Source: an uncultured Bacteroidia bacterium (GTDB taxonomy: Bacteria; Bacteroidota; Bacteroidia; JACCXN01). From it: a stretch of 32,885 nt of DNA. A program made the position numbers and the translations under genes. The DNA is taken from the NCBI GenBank assembly GCA_937995645.1, contig CALKJP010000168.1, forward strand, positions 1-32,885, in the 5' to 3' direction. Positions 9,098 through 18,226 of this stretch are shown here, piece after piece (the stretch's first letter is position 1; every line of letters begins with the position of its first letter). A model generated the notes under the pieces. It was given only the letters and a program-made list of their open reading frames with translations. It did not search any database and was not told the DNA's origin.

Positions 9098-9757
9098 CAC
9101 AATATAAATTTTTTCGTTACCTACTACATAAATTTTGTCATAGTCTTTTTGATTAATAAGATGTAAGCCTGTGAGTGCACCAAATGCTGGCAGCATAAGA
9201 GCGTTTTCTTTTTGAGCAAAGCAAGGGAGTTTTAAAATTGATTTTCCTGATCCTTTAATTTTTATTCCCGGATGTGTATGTCCGTAAAATTGAAAAACAC
9301 ATTTTTCATTTTCTTTTTTTTCGTGGCTAAATAAAAACCCTTCGATTTTCAGGCTTTCATTTAATGAAATATGATTTTTGAGGTATAACTCTGGTTTTAT
9401 AATATCATGATTCCCTTTAACAAGAATAAATAATACATGTGAGAAAAATTTTCTCAGCTCAATAAAACTTTCCCATTCCTTATTATAATTGCTGTGAAAT
9501 AAATCGCCCAGAAAAATTATAGAAAGTGGAGTATATTCAATTATTATATCATGTAGTTTTTCTAAATCTTTTACTGCTGATTGGTGCGAGATGGCAATTC
9601 CATGTTTTCTAAAATGAGAAGCTTTGCCCAAATGCAAGTCGGCAATAACAAGCATCTTTTTTTCTTTCCAAAAAACAGCTTTTTGGTTTAATAGAATAAA
9701 GTGTTGATTACTTATTTCAAGTATTGCATACATTTCTGCAAATATGATAAAAATCAT
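9095..9757 (-). CDS. pdeM: Ligase-associated DNA damage response endonuclease PdeM (metallophosphoesterase)
   Basis: 'LVIADLHLGKASHFRKHGIAISHQSAVKDLEKL', 'IIFLGDLFHS', 'LVKGNHD', 'FQFYGHTHPGIKIKG': calcineurin-like motifs in the PdeM arrangement. The true start may be the internal Met at MYAILEIS. The neighbourhood supports the call. Confidence 0.87.
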   Translation of the reverse strand: MIFIIFAEMYAILEISNQHFILLNQKAVFWKEKKMLVIADLHLGKASHFRKHGIAISHQSAVKDLEKLHDIIIEYTPLSIIFLGDLFHSNYNKEWESFIELRKFFSHVLFILVKGNHDIIKPELYLKNHISLNESLKIEGFLFSHEKKENEKCVFQFYGHTHPGIKIKGSGKSILKLPCFAQKENALMLPAFGALTGLHLINQKDYDKIYVVGNEKIYIV

Positions 9758-9801
9758 TTGCTTGTCTGATTTAAGTCATGGTAATGTGTTTTTATCAAAA
9801 A

Positions 9802-9809
9802 TAAATTTG
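9802..9809 (+). promoter_or_regulatory. Candidate -7 box (TAAATTTG) upstream of hsp20
   Basis: Matches TAnnTTTG in the pdeM/hsp20 divergent intergenic region; would give a ~110-nt leader. Confidence 0.3.
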
Positions 9810-9926
9810 CCTTATCAAATAAAAATATAATACAGGTCTTTACAATTATTGTAATAACGACCCTTGCACACCCGAAGCATTTATTGAATAACAACTAAAT
9901 ATAAACAATTAAAAAAAGGAGGTAAT

Positions 9927-10376
9927 ATGAGTAACTTAACAAAAAGAACAGGCTTTTTCCCAAGCACTTTGTTTGACGATTTCTTTACAAAAGATTTCTT
10001 TGATTGGTCAAACAAAAACTTTACAGAATTTGGCAGTACTTTGCCGTCTGTTAACATTAAAGAGGCAGATGCCGATTACAAAATTGAAATGGCAGTACCG
10101 GGGTTAAATAAAGAAGACTTTAAAATTAAATTAGACAACAACGTGTTGTCAATTTCCTCAGAAAAGAAAGAAGAAAAAGAAGAAAAGGATAAAGACGGCA
10201 AATATACTCGCAGAGAGTATAACTATCAATCATTCTGTCGTTCGTTTACTTTGCCTGAAAATACGAATGCAGAAGGTATTCAGGCCGATTATAAAGATGG
10301 CATATTGAAAGTTGTGGTTCCTAAAAAAGAAATTACACCTGCCGTTCCAAAAGAAAAATTAATTGAAGTAAAATAG
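9927..10376 (+). CDS. Hsp20/alpha-crystallin family small heat shock protein
   Basis: 'LPSVNIKEADADYKIEMAVPGLNKEDFKIKLDNNVLSIS...' and C-terminal 'ADYKDGILKVVVPKKE' are the ACD signature; AGGAGG-like RBS 'aaaggaggtaat' before the ATG. Confidence 0.95.
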   Translation: MSNLTKRTGFFPSTLFDDFFTKDFFDWSNKNFTEFGSTLPSVNIKEADADYKIEMAVPGLNKEDFKIKLDNNVLSISSEKKEEKEEKDKDGKYTRREYNYQSFCRSFTLPENTNAEGIQADYKDGILKVVVPKKEITPAVPKEKLIEVK

Positions 10377-10377
10377 T

Positions 10378-12786
10378 TTAGTCCGCATATTTTTTTAGCA
10401 TACGCTCAATGCGGCTTTCTAAATCTTCGTTGCTGAAGCGCTCCCTTAATCGGTCAACCATAATTGGAAATGAAAAAGGAGATGGCTTCAGCAATTTTTT
10501 TACAAGCACTTTTTTGTTTTGAATTTTTTGTAAAGCATTTCTTAAGCGAGATTCTTCCAATTGAAACGTTAGCACTTCATCAAACGCTTGGCGGAGCAAT
10601 AAATTTTCTTTGTCGTAATCTTCAAACACTTTAAAAAACAATTGCGATGATGCCTGCAAATGTTTTGTCTTTTTTTGCTTACCCGGATATCCGTTAAACA
10701 CCAAACCTGAAATGGTTGCAATATCTCTAAAACGCCTTTTGGCCATTTCGGTAATGTTTACACTTTTGTAAATATCACTTTGTAAATTTTCGGTATTAAA
10801 TAAATTGTTTTCTATTGCTTTTTTAATAGGAATATCTTGGTCGCTGAGCAATTCAAAACCGTAATCGTTTAACGCTATTGAAAACGAAATGGGTTTAATT
10901 AGCGAAATTCTGTGAGCAAACAAAGCTGCCATGCCTTCGTGCACAAAGCGACCTTCGATGGGGTAAAAAAATAAATGATGCCCTTCTTTATCGGTAAATT
11001 CTTCAATTAAAAATTCATTTTCATTAATTATGGATGATCGTTTTTTTTGAAGCTCCAATAATGGAATTAAATCTTTTAATTCATCTTTTGGTTGTTTATT
11101 TTCCACATACTCCTGCAATTTATGCTGCATCATTCTTGATAGTTCGCTCGATAAAGGCATGCGACCTCCCAACCATGCGGGAATAATTCCTTTTTTGTTT
11201 CCTGCATTTTTTACAAGCACCTGCATTTCTTTAATTTGAATAAACTGTAAACTTTTGCCGGCAAACCAAAACACATCACCCGGATTTAATTTGCTGATAA
11301 ACCATTCTTCAATGCTACCTAATTTTTTCCCGCCTAAAAGTTTTACCGTAAGCATACTATCGCTAACAATGGTGCCAATTTGCAAACGATGACGCATGGC
11401 AATGGCTCTGCTTTTTACCACATATTTCGTGTTTTCGATTTCTATTTTTTTAAATTCATCATAAGCAGTTAAACTTTTTCCTCCATAAACTAAAAAATGT
11501 AAGCACCAGTTAAATTCTTCTTTGCTGATACTTTCAAAACAATGAGTTTGTATTATTTCCTGATAGATTTTTTCCGAATAAAATCCATCGCCAACAGCAA
11601 GCGTGGTTAAATATTGCAGTAATACATCAAAACTTCTTACATAGGGTATTCGCTGCTCAATATGTTTTTGTTTAATGGCATTGCGCAAAGCGGCAGCTTC
11701 AATTATTTCTAAAGCATGGGTTGGTAAAAAATAAATCTTACATTTTGCATCGGGCTGATGTCCGCTTCTTCCGGCTCGTTGCATAAATCGCGCCACACCT
11801 TTAGGGCTTCCTATTTGTATTACACAATCAACAGGGCGAAAATCTACGCCTAAATCTAATGAAGAAGTGCAAATAACAGCTTTTAGTTTTCTTTCGTGTA
11901 GTGCATTTTCAACCCACGAACGAATTTCACCGCTTAACGAACCATGATGTAGTGCAACTAATCCGGCTAAATGTGGAGTTTTTTCCATTATGGCATGATA
12001 CCAAATTTCAGATTGTGAACGCGTATTGGTAAAAATTATAGTTGATTGATGTTGTTCAATTATTGGAATAACTTTCTCAATAAGTTTAATACCAATATGC
12101 CCAGCCCATGGCATTTTATCAATTGTTTCGGGTAGCAGGGTATATAATTCTATTGGCTTTTCATACTCGCAGCTAATAAATGCAATATCTTTTATATTTG
12201 GGTGTAAAATTTCTGCAGCTTCTTGTAAATTACCAATGGTGGCCGAAATACCCCAAACCTGCAATGTCGGATTAATGCCTCGCAATCGAGAAAGCCCCAG
12301 TTCTACCTGTACTCCTCGTTTACTTCCCATTAATTCGTGCCATTCGTCCACTACTACATATTGTAAAGAACAAAATAGTTTTTCATGGTTTTTTTGTGAT
12401 AAGAGCAGATGCAAACTTTCCGGAGTAATAATTAATAAGTCGGGCATCATTTTTTTTTGTGCAGCACGTTCTTTTAAATCTGTATCACCTGTTCTTGCGC
12501 CAACACTTATTTTTAATTGATTGTCTATACAAGGCAATTCACATGCTTTTTTAATATCCTGAGCAAGTGCACGTAAAGGTGTAATCCATATAGCTTTAAG
12601 ACCTTGCTTGTTTTTTTGTTGCGATAATTTTTTGAGAATTCCCAGCCACAATGCGTATGTTTTACCGCTTCCGGTGGGAGCATTTAAAAAGCCTGATTTG
12701 CCCGCATCAATAGCTTTCCAGCATTCTTCTTGAAAAGTTAACGCTTGCCATTTTTTTGTTTTAAGCCATTGATGAATATTAAACAT
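10378..12786 (-). CDS. Ligase-associated DNA damage response DEXH-box (Lhr-like) helicase
   Basis: Walker A 'NAPTGSGKTYALW', 'VVVDEWHELMGSKRG', 'GISATIGN', 'VICTSSLDLGVDF', 'QRAGRSGHQPD'. 802 aa, and its start overlaps the DNA ligase stop. Confidence 0.93.
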   Translation of the reverse strand: MFNIHQWLKTKKWQALTFQEECWKAIDAGKSGFLNAPTGSGKTYALWLGILKKLSQQKNKQGLKAIWITPLRALAQDIKKACELPCIDNQLKISVGARTGDTDLKERAAQKKMMPDLLIITPESLHLLLSQKNHEKLFCSLQYVVVDEWHELMGSKRGVQVELGLSRLRGINPTLQVWGISATIGNLQEAAEILHPNIKDIAFISCEYEKPIELYTLLPETIDKMPWAGHIGIKLIEKVIPIIEQHQSTIIFTNTRSQSEIWYHAIMEKTPHLAGLVALHHGSLSGEIRSWVENALHERKLKAVICTSSLDLGVDFRPVDCVIQIGSPKGVARFMQRAGRSGHQPDAKCKIYFLPTHALEIIEAAALRNAIKQKHIEQRIPYVRSFDVLLQYLTTLAVGDGFYSEKIYQEIIQTHCFESISKEEFNWCLHFLVYGGKSLTAYDEFKKIEIENTKYVVKSRAIAMRHRLQIGTIVSDSMLTVKLLGGKKLGSIEEWFISKLNPGDVFWFAGKSLQFIQIKEMQVLVKNAGNKKGIIPAWLGGRMPLSSELSRMMQHKLQEYVENKQPKDELKDLIPLLELQKKRSSIINENEFLIEEFTDKEGHHLFFYPIEGRFVHEGMAALFAHRISLIKPISFSIALNDYGFELLSDQDIPIKKAIENNLFNTENLQSDIYKSVNITEMAKRRFRDIATISGLVFNGYPGKQKKTKHLQASSQLFFKVFEDYDKENLLLRQAFDEVLTFQLEESRLRNALQKIQNKKVLVKKLLKPSPFSFPIMVDRLRERFSNEDLESRIERMLKKYAD

Positions 12787-14368
12787 GTTGAGAAATTAAT
12801 TTTATTAAATCATCTAAGGTATTTGCTTCCGATATGCTTTTATCTTTTCTCCATCTGGCAATTCTTGGAAAACGAAGAGCCACCCCGCTTTTATGACGTT
12901 TAGAAAAAGCAATACCTTCGAAAGCAATTTCAAAAACGAGTTGAGGAGTAACACTTCTTACAGGCCCGAATTTTTCGATGGTGTTTTTACGCACAAAAGC
13001 ATCTACTTCTTTTATTTCTTCATCACTTAATCCCGAATAAGCTTTGGTAAAAGTTACCAGCTCGCCATTATGCCATAGTGCAAAGGTGTAATCGGTAAAT
13101 AAATTAGCCCTACGTCCATGCCCTTGCATGGCATAGGTTAAAACGGCATCAATAGAATATGGGTTTATTTTCCATTTCCACCAATCGCCTTTTTTACGTC
13201 CAACTTGATAACTTGAATTTCGATGTTTTAACATTAATCCTTCTGCTGATTTTGTTCTTGATTTTTGTTGAATTTCTTTTAATTCATCCCATGTTGAAAA
13301 ATGAATTTTTTCAGATAGATGAATCAATACATTATTGCTTGGAATAATGTTTTCTAAAATATTTCTTCTTTCTGATAAAGGTAATTGACGAATGTCTTTT
13401 GACTGATGCTCCAATATGTCGTAGGCAATAAATGCGGCCGGAAGTTCTTCCATAGTTTTTTTGCTTACGTTTTTTCTTCCTAAACGCTTTTGTAAATGCT
13501 GAAAGCTTAAAAGCTCGTTGTTTTTTAATATTACAATTTCTCCGTCTAACACTGTTCCATCTGGCAAATGTTTTTTTAAATGTTCAAACTCAGGAAATTG
13601 ATGCGTAATTAATTCTTCCCCGCGTGACCAAATAAAAATTTCGTGATTTCTAAAAATAATTTGCCCGCGTATGCCGTCCCATTTGTATTCGGCTTGCCAA
13701 TCTTTTGTATGGCCTAAGTTGTTCAGTTCATTTTCTAAGGCATAAGCCAAATAAAAAGGATATGGTTTAGAAAAATTTTCTGTTTGATTTGAAAAAAGTA
13801 ATTCGTTTAAATTGGTTTCAAAAGGATTCCAATTGCCCATTAATTTGTGAGCAATTTCATTTTCCTGAATTTTAAAAGCTATACTTAGTGCTTTAATAAT
13901 GATTTTTTCTGATACTCCAACCCTGAATGAGCCGCTTATCAGTTTATTGAAAATAAAAATTTCATCTTTTGTTAATTGATTCCAGTATTCTTTAATGAAA
14001 GCTTTTTTATCATCATCACTTTTGTTTTTTAACGAAGCAATTTCAATAATAATCTCATTAAGGTTTTTTAGAATGTTTTTTTCCGAATTGTTTGTATAGG
14101 CTAAGTGTGCAATGGTTTCGCCAAGGTCGCCTGCAATATGATGACATTCATCAACCAACCAATAGGGCAAATTAGTTTTTTCTGCTACCCATTGTTTGAG
14201 TTGTGTAGAGCTTATCGGTTTTTTAAATCGTTTGCCTATAAAGAGCGCTATGCACCATAAACTGTCATCATTACTTGCCGATAAAAAATAATTTTTTAGC
14301 AAAGCGATTTTTTCGTTGCTCGAAGTGGTTTCGTCTAATTGCTTATATAAATCCACAAATTGTTTCAC
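12779..14368 (-). CDS. ATP-dependent DNA ligase (LigB-type, ligase-associated DNA repair cluster)
   Basis: Motif I 'EYKWDGIRGQI', 'FIWSRGEELITHQFPEF', 'VLDGEIVI', 'EGLMLKH', 'WWKWK'. Starts with GTG (cac at 14366-14368 on the plus strand). Confidence 0.93.
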   Translation of the reverse strand: MKQFVDLYKQLDETTSSNEKIALLKNYFLSASNDDSLWCIALFIGKRFKKPISSTQLKQWVAEKTNLPYWLVDECHHIAGDLGETIAHLAYTNNSEKNILKNLNEIIIEIASLKNKSDDDKKAFIKEYWNQLTKDEIFIFNKLISGSFRVGVSEKIIIKALSIAFKIQENEIAHKLMGNWNPFETNLNELLFSNQTENFSKPYPFYLAYALENELNNLGHTKDWQAEYKWDGIRGQIIFRNHEIFIWSRGEELITHQFPEFEHLKKHLPDGTVLDGEIVILKNNELLSFQHLQKRLGRKNVSKKTMEELPAAFIAYDILEHQSKDIRQLPLSERRNILENIIPSNNVLIHLSEKIHFSTWDELKEIQQKSRTKSAEGLMLKHRNSSYQVGRKKGDWWKWKINPYSIDAVLTYAMQGHGRRANLFTDYTFALWHNGELVTFTKAYSGLSDEEIKEVDAFVRKNTIEKFGPVRSVTPQLVFEIAFEGIAFSKRHKSGVALRFPRIARWRKDKSISEANTLDDLIKLISQHV

Positions 14369-15372
14369 GCTATCTCGTTTGATATATCAGCAGTTTCGCC
14401 TTCATATTGTGTTTTTTCAGCAATTGCCCTATAACCGATTTGACGCAACCATTTAGAAAAAATTTCGGTGTAACCGTGTGTGGCAATTACTGTTTCGCAT
14501 CCTGTATTTTTAATTGCGCTGTTTAATCCATTCCAGTCGGCATGGTCGCTTATTACAAAGCCTTTGTCAATATTTCTTCTTCTGCGGGCACCTCTTAAGG
14601 TCATCCATCCGCTTGCAAGAGCAGTTTTATATGGTTCCAATTTTCTTAACCATGGTGTGTCTTGTGCAGATGGCGGGGCAATTATTACTTTTCCTTTTAT
14701 TTTTTTTAGATCGCTTTCTTTATTAATTAAGATAGTTGGGGCAATATTTGTTTCGCTTTCGCGTAATATCTTATTGGTATTTTCAATGGCTCCATGTGTA
14801 TATAATTCTTCTACATACGGGTAAATGTTTTGAATAATTCGCTGTGCTTTTCCTAAAGCATAAGCAAAAATTACCGAGTTTATTTTATCGGCTTCGTTTT
14901 GCTTTATCCATCTTATCATTTCATTAAAAACATCTATTTGAGGATGCCAGTTGTATATAGGCAAACCAAAGGTGCATTCGGTAATAAAGGTGTTACACTT
15001 TACAGGTTCAAATGCATCGCTTATACCATCACATTCAGTTTTATAATCGCCACTAACCACCCATACTTCACCTTTATGTTCAACTCGAATTTGCGATGAA
15101 CCGATTACATGTCCTGCAGGATGTAGTGAAAAGCCTACTCCGTTTATGGTAAATGGTTCATTGTATTTCTTTGTTTCAACATTAATTTCTTTTCCTAAGC
15201 GATGATGAAGTATAGCCTTACTTTTTTCATGACACAGATAATGTTTCATTCCCCATCGTGCATGGTCAGAGTGTGCATGTGTGATGATTGCTTTATCAAC
15301 GGTTCGCCATGGGTCGATGTACACATCGGCTTGTGGACAATAAATACCTTTATTGGTAAATTCGAGTAACAT
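14365..15372 (-). CDS. Ligase-associated DNA damage response exonuclease (metallo-beta-lactamase/beta-CASP-like)
   Basis: 'ITHAHSDHARWGMKHYLCH' (HxHxDH), 'HPAGHVIGSSQIRVEHKGEVWVVSGDYKTE', 'FVISDHADWNGL'. Confidence 0.92.
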   Translation of the reverse strand: MLLEFTNKGIYCPQADVYIDPWRTVDKAIITHAHSDHARWGMKHYLCHEKSKAILHHRLGKEINVETKKYNEPFTINGVGFSLHPAGHVIGSSQIRVEHKGEVWVVSGDYKTECDGISDAFEPVKCNTFITECTFGLPIYNWHPQIDVFNEMIRWIKQNEADKINSVIFAYALGKAQRIIQNIYPYVEELYTHGAIENTNKILRESETNIAPTILINKESDLKKIKGKVIIAPPSAQDTPWLRKLEPYKTALASGWMTLRGARRRRNIDKGFVISDHADWNGLNSAIKNTGCETVIATHGYTEIFSKWLRQIGYRAIAEKTQYEGETADISNEIA

Positions 15373-15990
15373 TTATATTATTATTATGCCTTCTTTTTTG
15401 TTACCAAATTTCAAATTTTTTTTATTCAAATAGCGAAACCCGCTATACCAGCATAGTAGCGCATCTAATTGATGAGGTGTATTAGGGTGAGTAAAACTGT
15501 ATGTAATTTCTTTTTTTATTTTTCGAATCAGTTTATCGGGAATTTTATTTTCTTTTTTCTTGGGATAGTATGCTATAAGATTAAGTGTTTCAATCAACTT
15601 TTTAGGATACACCTCAATAACATTTATATTTTTTAATTTAAGCAGATTTTTTAATTGAATAGCACGTGCTGTAAATGCGCCAACAAACATAGGCGACATG
15701 GCTTTGCAGGCTTTATCACATTCTCGATACATATAATCATGAAATTTGTTTATATCAAAATAAACCCCAGGTAAACTTAAGGGGGCATCAATACAAACTA
15801 GATTGATTGAATATTTTTCAATTGTATTTAAAATTAACGTAAATTCATCTTCGCCTTTTTGGGTTTGTTTAAAATGCAATTTATTTTTTGACAGAAAACA
15901 TAAGGCAGTGTTTCCCGAACCTTTATTTCCAAGGTCAATACCTAAAATTTCAGATGTTTTGAATTGATTATGATTAATGCTCTTCATCAA
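15373..15990 (-). CDS. DUF429 domain protein (predicted RNase H-fold nuclease)
   Basis: 'EILGIDLGNKGSGNTALCFL', 'LVCIDAPLSLP', 'RAIQLKNLL', 'VIEVYPKKLIETL', 'HQLDALLCWYSGFRYL' match the DUF429 layout. Confidence 0.72.
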   Translation of the reverse strand: MMKSINHNQFKTSEILGIDLGNKGSGNTALCFLSKNKLHFKQTQKGEDEFTLILNTIEKYSINLVCIDAPLSLPGVYFDINKFHDYMYRECDKACKAMSPMFVGAFTARAIQLKNLLKLKNINVIEVYPKKLIETLNLIAYYPKKKENKIPDKLIRKIKKEITYSFTHPNTPHQLDALLCWYSGFRYLNKKNLKFGNKKEGIIII

Positions 15991-16636
15991 TTGCAGTTAA
16001 TAAAAAGTCGTGAAATGAGCGACAAGCTTTTATGAGAGAAATACTTGTTGATAAAAAACTTTCGTCATTTATTTCTTTATCACTAAAAGGATATGTTACG
16101 ATGTAACTTTTCAATTTTAAATATTCAATCATTGGATTGTCTTTGTCGTACCCTTTCGGAGTGGTTTTTACTTTTTCTCCTTCTATTTTGCTAAAATATT
16201 TTTTAAAGTTCTTATCCTTTAATATTTTGACAAAATCATTACCGTTATAATCAATCTCCTGACGAATTTTACTTAATACATCTGCAGGTGGCATCCAGCA
16301 GCCGCATGCAAAAAAACTATTGCCGGGTTCTATGTGTATATAATATCCGGGTCCGTAACTTTTTTTGCCCAATAATGAAAAATACATAGCCAGATTTTCT
16401 TTGTAAGGACGCTTGTCGTTTGAAAAACGTATATCGCGATTTATACGAAACATACAATCTTTTGCGGTAAGCCTTTGAAAACGCCTATCTATTTTAGAAA
16501 TATTAGTAATTGTTTTTTCAATATCATTTATTAATTGCACACGTATTTTATAATACCAATCTCGATTTGCATCCATCCACTCTTTGTGATTGTTTTGCTT
16601 TAAGGCTGTAAGAAATTTTATGTATTCGTTGAGCAT
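15974..16636 (-). CDS. DUF2461 domain-containing protein
   Basis: 'FLTALKQNNHKEWMDANRDWYYKIRVQLINDIEKTI', 'CMFRINRDIRFSNDKRPYKENLAMYFS', 'GPGYYIHIEPGNSFFACGCWMPPADVLSKIRQEIDYNG' match the DUF2461 (TIGR02453-like) signature. Confidence 0.88.
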   Translation of the reverse strand: MLNEYIKFLTALKQNNHKEWMDANRDWYYKIRVQLINDIEKTITNISKIDRRFQRLTAKDCMFRINRDIRFSNDKRPYKENLAMYFSLLGKKSYGPGYYIHIEPGNSFFACGCWMPPADVLSKIRQEIDYNGNDFVKILKDKNFKKYFSKIEGEKVKTTPKGYDKDNPMIEYLKLKSYIVTYPFSDKEINDESFLSTSISLIKACRSFHDFLLTAIDEEH

Positions 16637-16679
16637 AACACATTTTAAACAAAGATATTAATATATTGTTCTTTAAGAT
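16637..16679. promoter_or_regulatory. 43-bp divergent promoter region between the DUF2461 operon and photolyase
   Basis: Minus-strand TATCTTTG (CAAAGATA at 16650-16657) fits TAnnTTTG and overlaps the perfect palindrome ATATTAATAT (16655-16664). Confidence 0.45.
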
Positions 16680-18218
16680 ATGATTAGAAAAACCCTTCGT
16701 TTAATTCTTGGTGATCAGCTAAATATTCAGCATCAATGGTTTAATAATGTGCGAAAGGATGTATTATATGTAATAATGGAAATACGCCAAGAAACTGATT
16801 ATGTGCAGCATCATATTCAAAAAGTATTGGCTTTCTTTTTAGCCATGCGCCATTTTGCAGAAGAATTAAAAAGTAAAGGTCATAATGTTTACTACATAGG
16901 TTTAGACGACCCTAAAAATACACAATCGCTTACTCAAAATCTCAACAACCTGATTAATGAACATCATATTGCTCATTTTGAATATCAGTTGCCTGATGAA
17001 TATCGTTTAGATGTTCAATTAAAAGAATTTTGTTCTACATTAAAAATTTCTTACAAAGCTTACGATACTGAACATTTTTACACCACTCGTTACGAACTCG
17101 CAGATTTCTTTAAAGGCAAGAAAACATATTTGATGGAAAGTTTTTATCGCCACATGCGCAAAAAGCACAGTGTTATGATGCAGGGAGAAAATCCGATTGG
17201 CGGGAAATGGAATTTTGATTCAGAAAATAGAAAAAAACTTCCTGAAAAATTTTCTTTACCAAATCCTAAGCTTTTTAATAGAAACATAAATCAAATTGTA
17301 GAAATATTGTTACAACATCAAATTAAAACCATTGGCAATATAGATGCGAATAATTTTATTTGGCCGATAACACGTAAAGAAAATATAGAATTGCTGGATT
17401 ATTTTGCTCAATATCTCCTTCCCCTTTTTGGAACGTATCAAGATGCAATGACAAGCCAATCGTGGAGTATTTTTCATTCGCGTCTTTCGTTTGGAATGAA
17501 TGTAAAATTAATTTCTCCGCAAGAAGTGATAAAGCGCTGCATCTTTGAATGGGAAAAAAGACCGAATGAAATTTCTATTTCACAAATAGAAGGCTTTATA
17601 CGTCAAATATTAGGGTGGCGCGAATATATGCGAGGCATTTACTGGGCAAAAATGCCCGAATATAGTCAGCTCAATTTTTTTAATCATCAGGCAAAATTGC
17701 CTGAGTGGTTTTGGAATGCGAAAACCAACATGAACTGCTTACATCATGCCATAAAACAAAGTTTAGATTATGCTTATGCTCACCATATACAACGCTTAAT
17801 GATTACAGGGAACTTTGCTTTGCTTGCCGGTATTCATCCCGATGAAGCAGATAAATGGTATTTGGGAATTTATATAGATGCCATTGAATGGGTAGAAATT
17901 ACAAATACGCGAGGTATGAGCCAGTTTGCCGATGGAGGAATTGTTGGCACTAAACCCTATGTAAGCTCTGCTGCTTACATAGATAAGATGAGTGATTACT
18001 GCAAAAATTGTATTTATGATAAATCAAAAAAAAGCGGCAATAAGGCCTGTCCCTTTAATTCTTTGTACTGGAATTTTTACGACAGGAATAGAAATTTATT
18101 AGAAAAAAATCCACGCATTGGTATGATGTATAAAGTGTGGGATAAAATGCAGCCAGATACTAAAGCGGAAATTTTACAACAAGCTGAAAAATATTTAAAT
18201 GAAATAGAAAGTCTGTAA
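16680..18218 (+). CDS. FeS-type bacterial cryptochrome/photolyase (PhrB-like, deoxyribodipyrimidine photolyase-related)
   Basis: 'LRLILGDQLNIQHQWF' start, 'QILGWREYMRGIYW', 'NCLHHAIKQSLDYAYAHHIQRLMITGNFALLAGIHPDE', 'DYCKNCIYDKSKKSGNKACPFNSLYWNFYDRN' (Cys set for 4Fe-4S). Confidence 0.94.
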   Translation: MIRKTLRLILGDQLNIQHQWFNNVRKDVLYVIMEIRQETDYVQHHIQKVLAFFLAMRHFAEELKSKGHNVYYIGLDDPKNTQSLTQNLNNLINEHHIAHFEYQLPDEYRLDVQLKEFCSTLKISYKAYDTEHFYTTRYELADFFKGKKTYLMESFYRHMRKKHSVMMQGENPIGGKWNFDSENRKKLPEKFSLPNPKLFNRNINQIVEILLQHQIKTIGNIDANNFIWPITRKENIELLDYFAQYLLPLFGTYQDAMTSQSWSIFHSRLSFGMNVKLISPQEVIKRCIFEWEKRPNEISISQIEGFIRQILGWREYMRGIYWAKMPEYSQLNFFNHQAKLPEWFWNAKTNMNCLHHAIKQSLDYAYAHHIQRLMITGNFALLAGIHPDEADKWYLGIYIDAIEWVEITNTRGMSQFADGGIVGTKPYVSSAAYIDKMSDYCKNCIYDKSKKSGNKACPFNSLYWNFYDRNRNLLEKNPRIGMMYKVWDKMQPDTKAEILQQAEKYLNEIESL

Positions 18219-18226
18219 ATTTGTAA

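Noticed and set aside
12236-15099. Plus-strand ORFs opposite the repair helicase, ligase and exonuclease genes
   Set aside because: Shadow ORFs of confidently assigned minus-strand genes.
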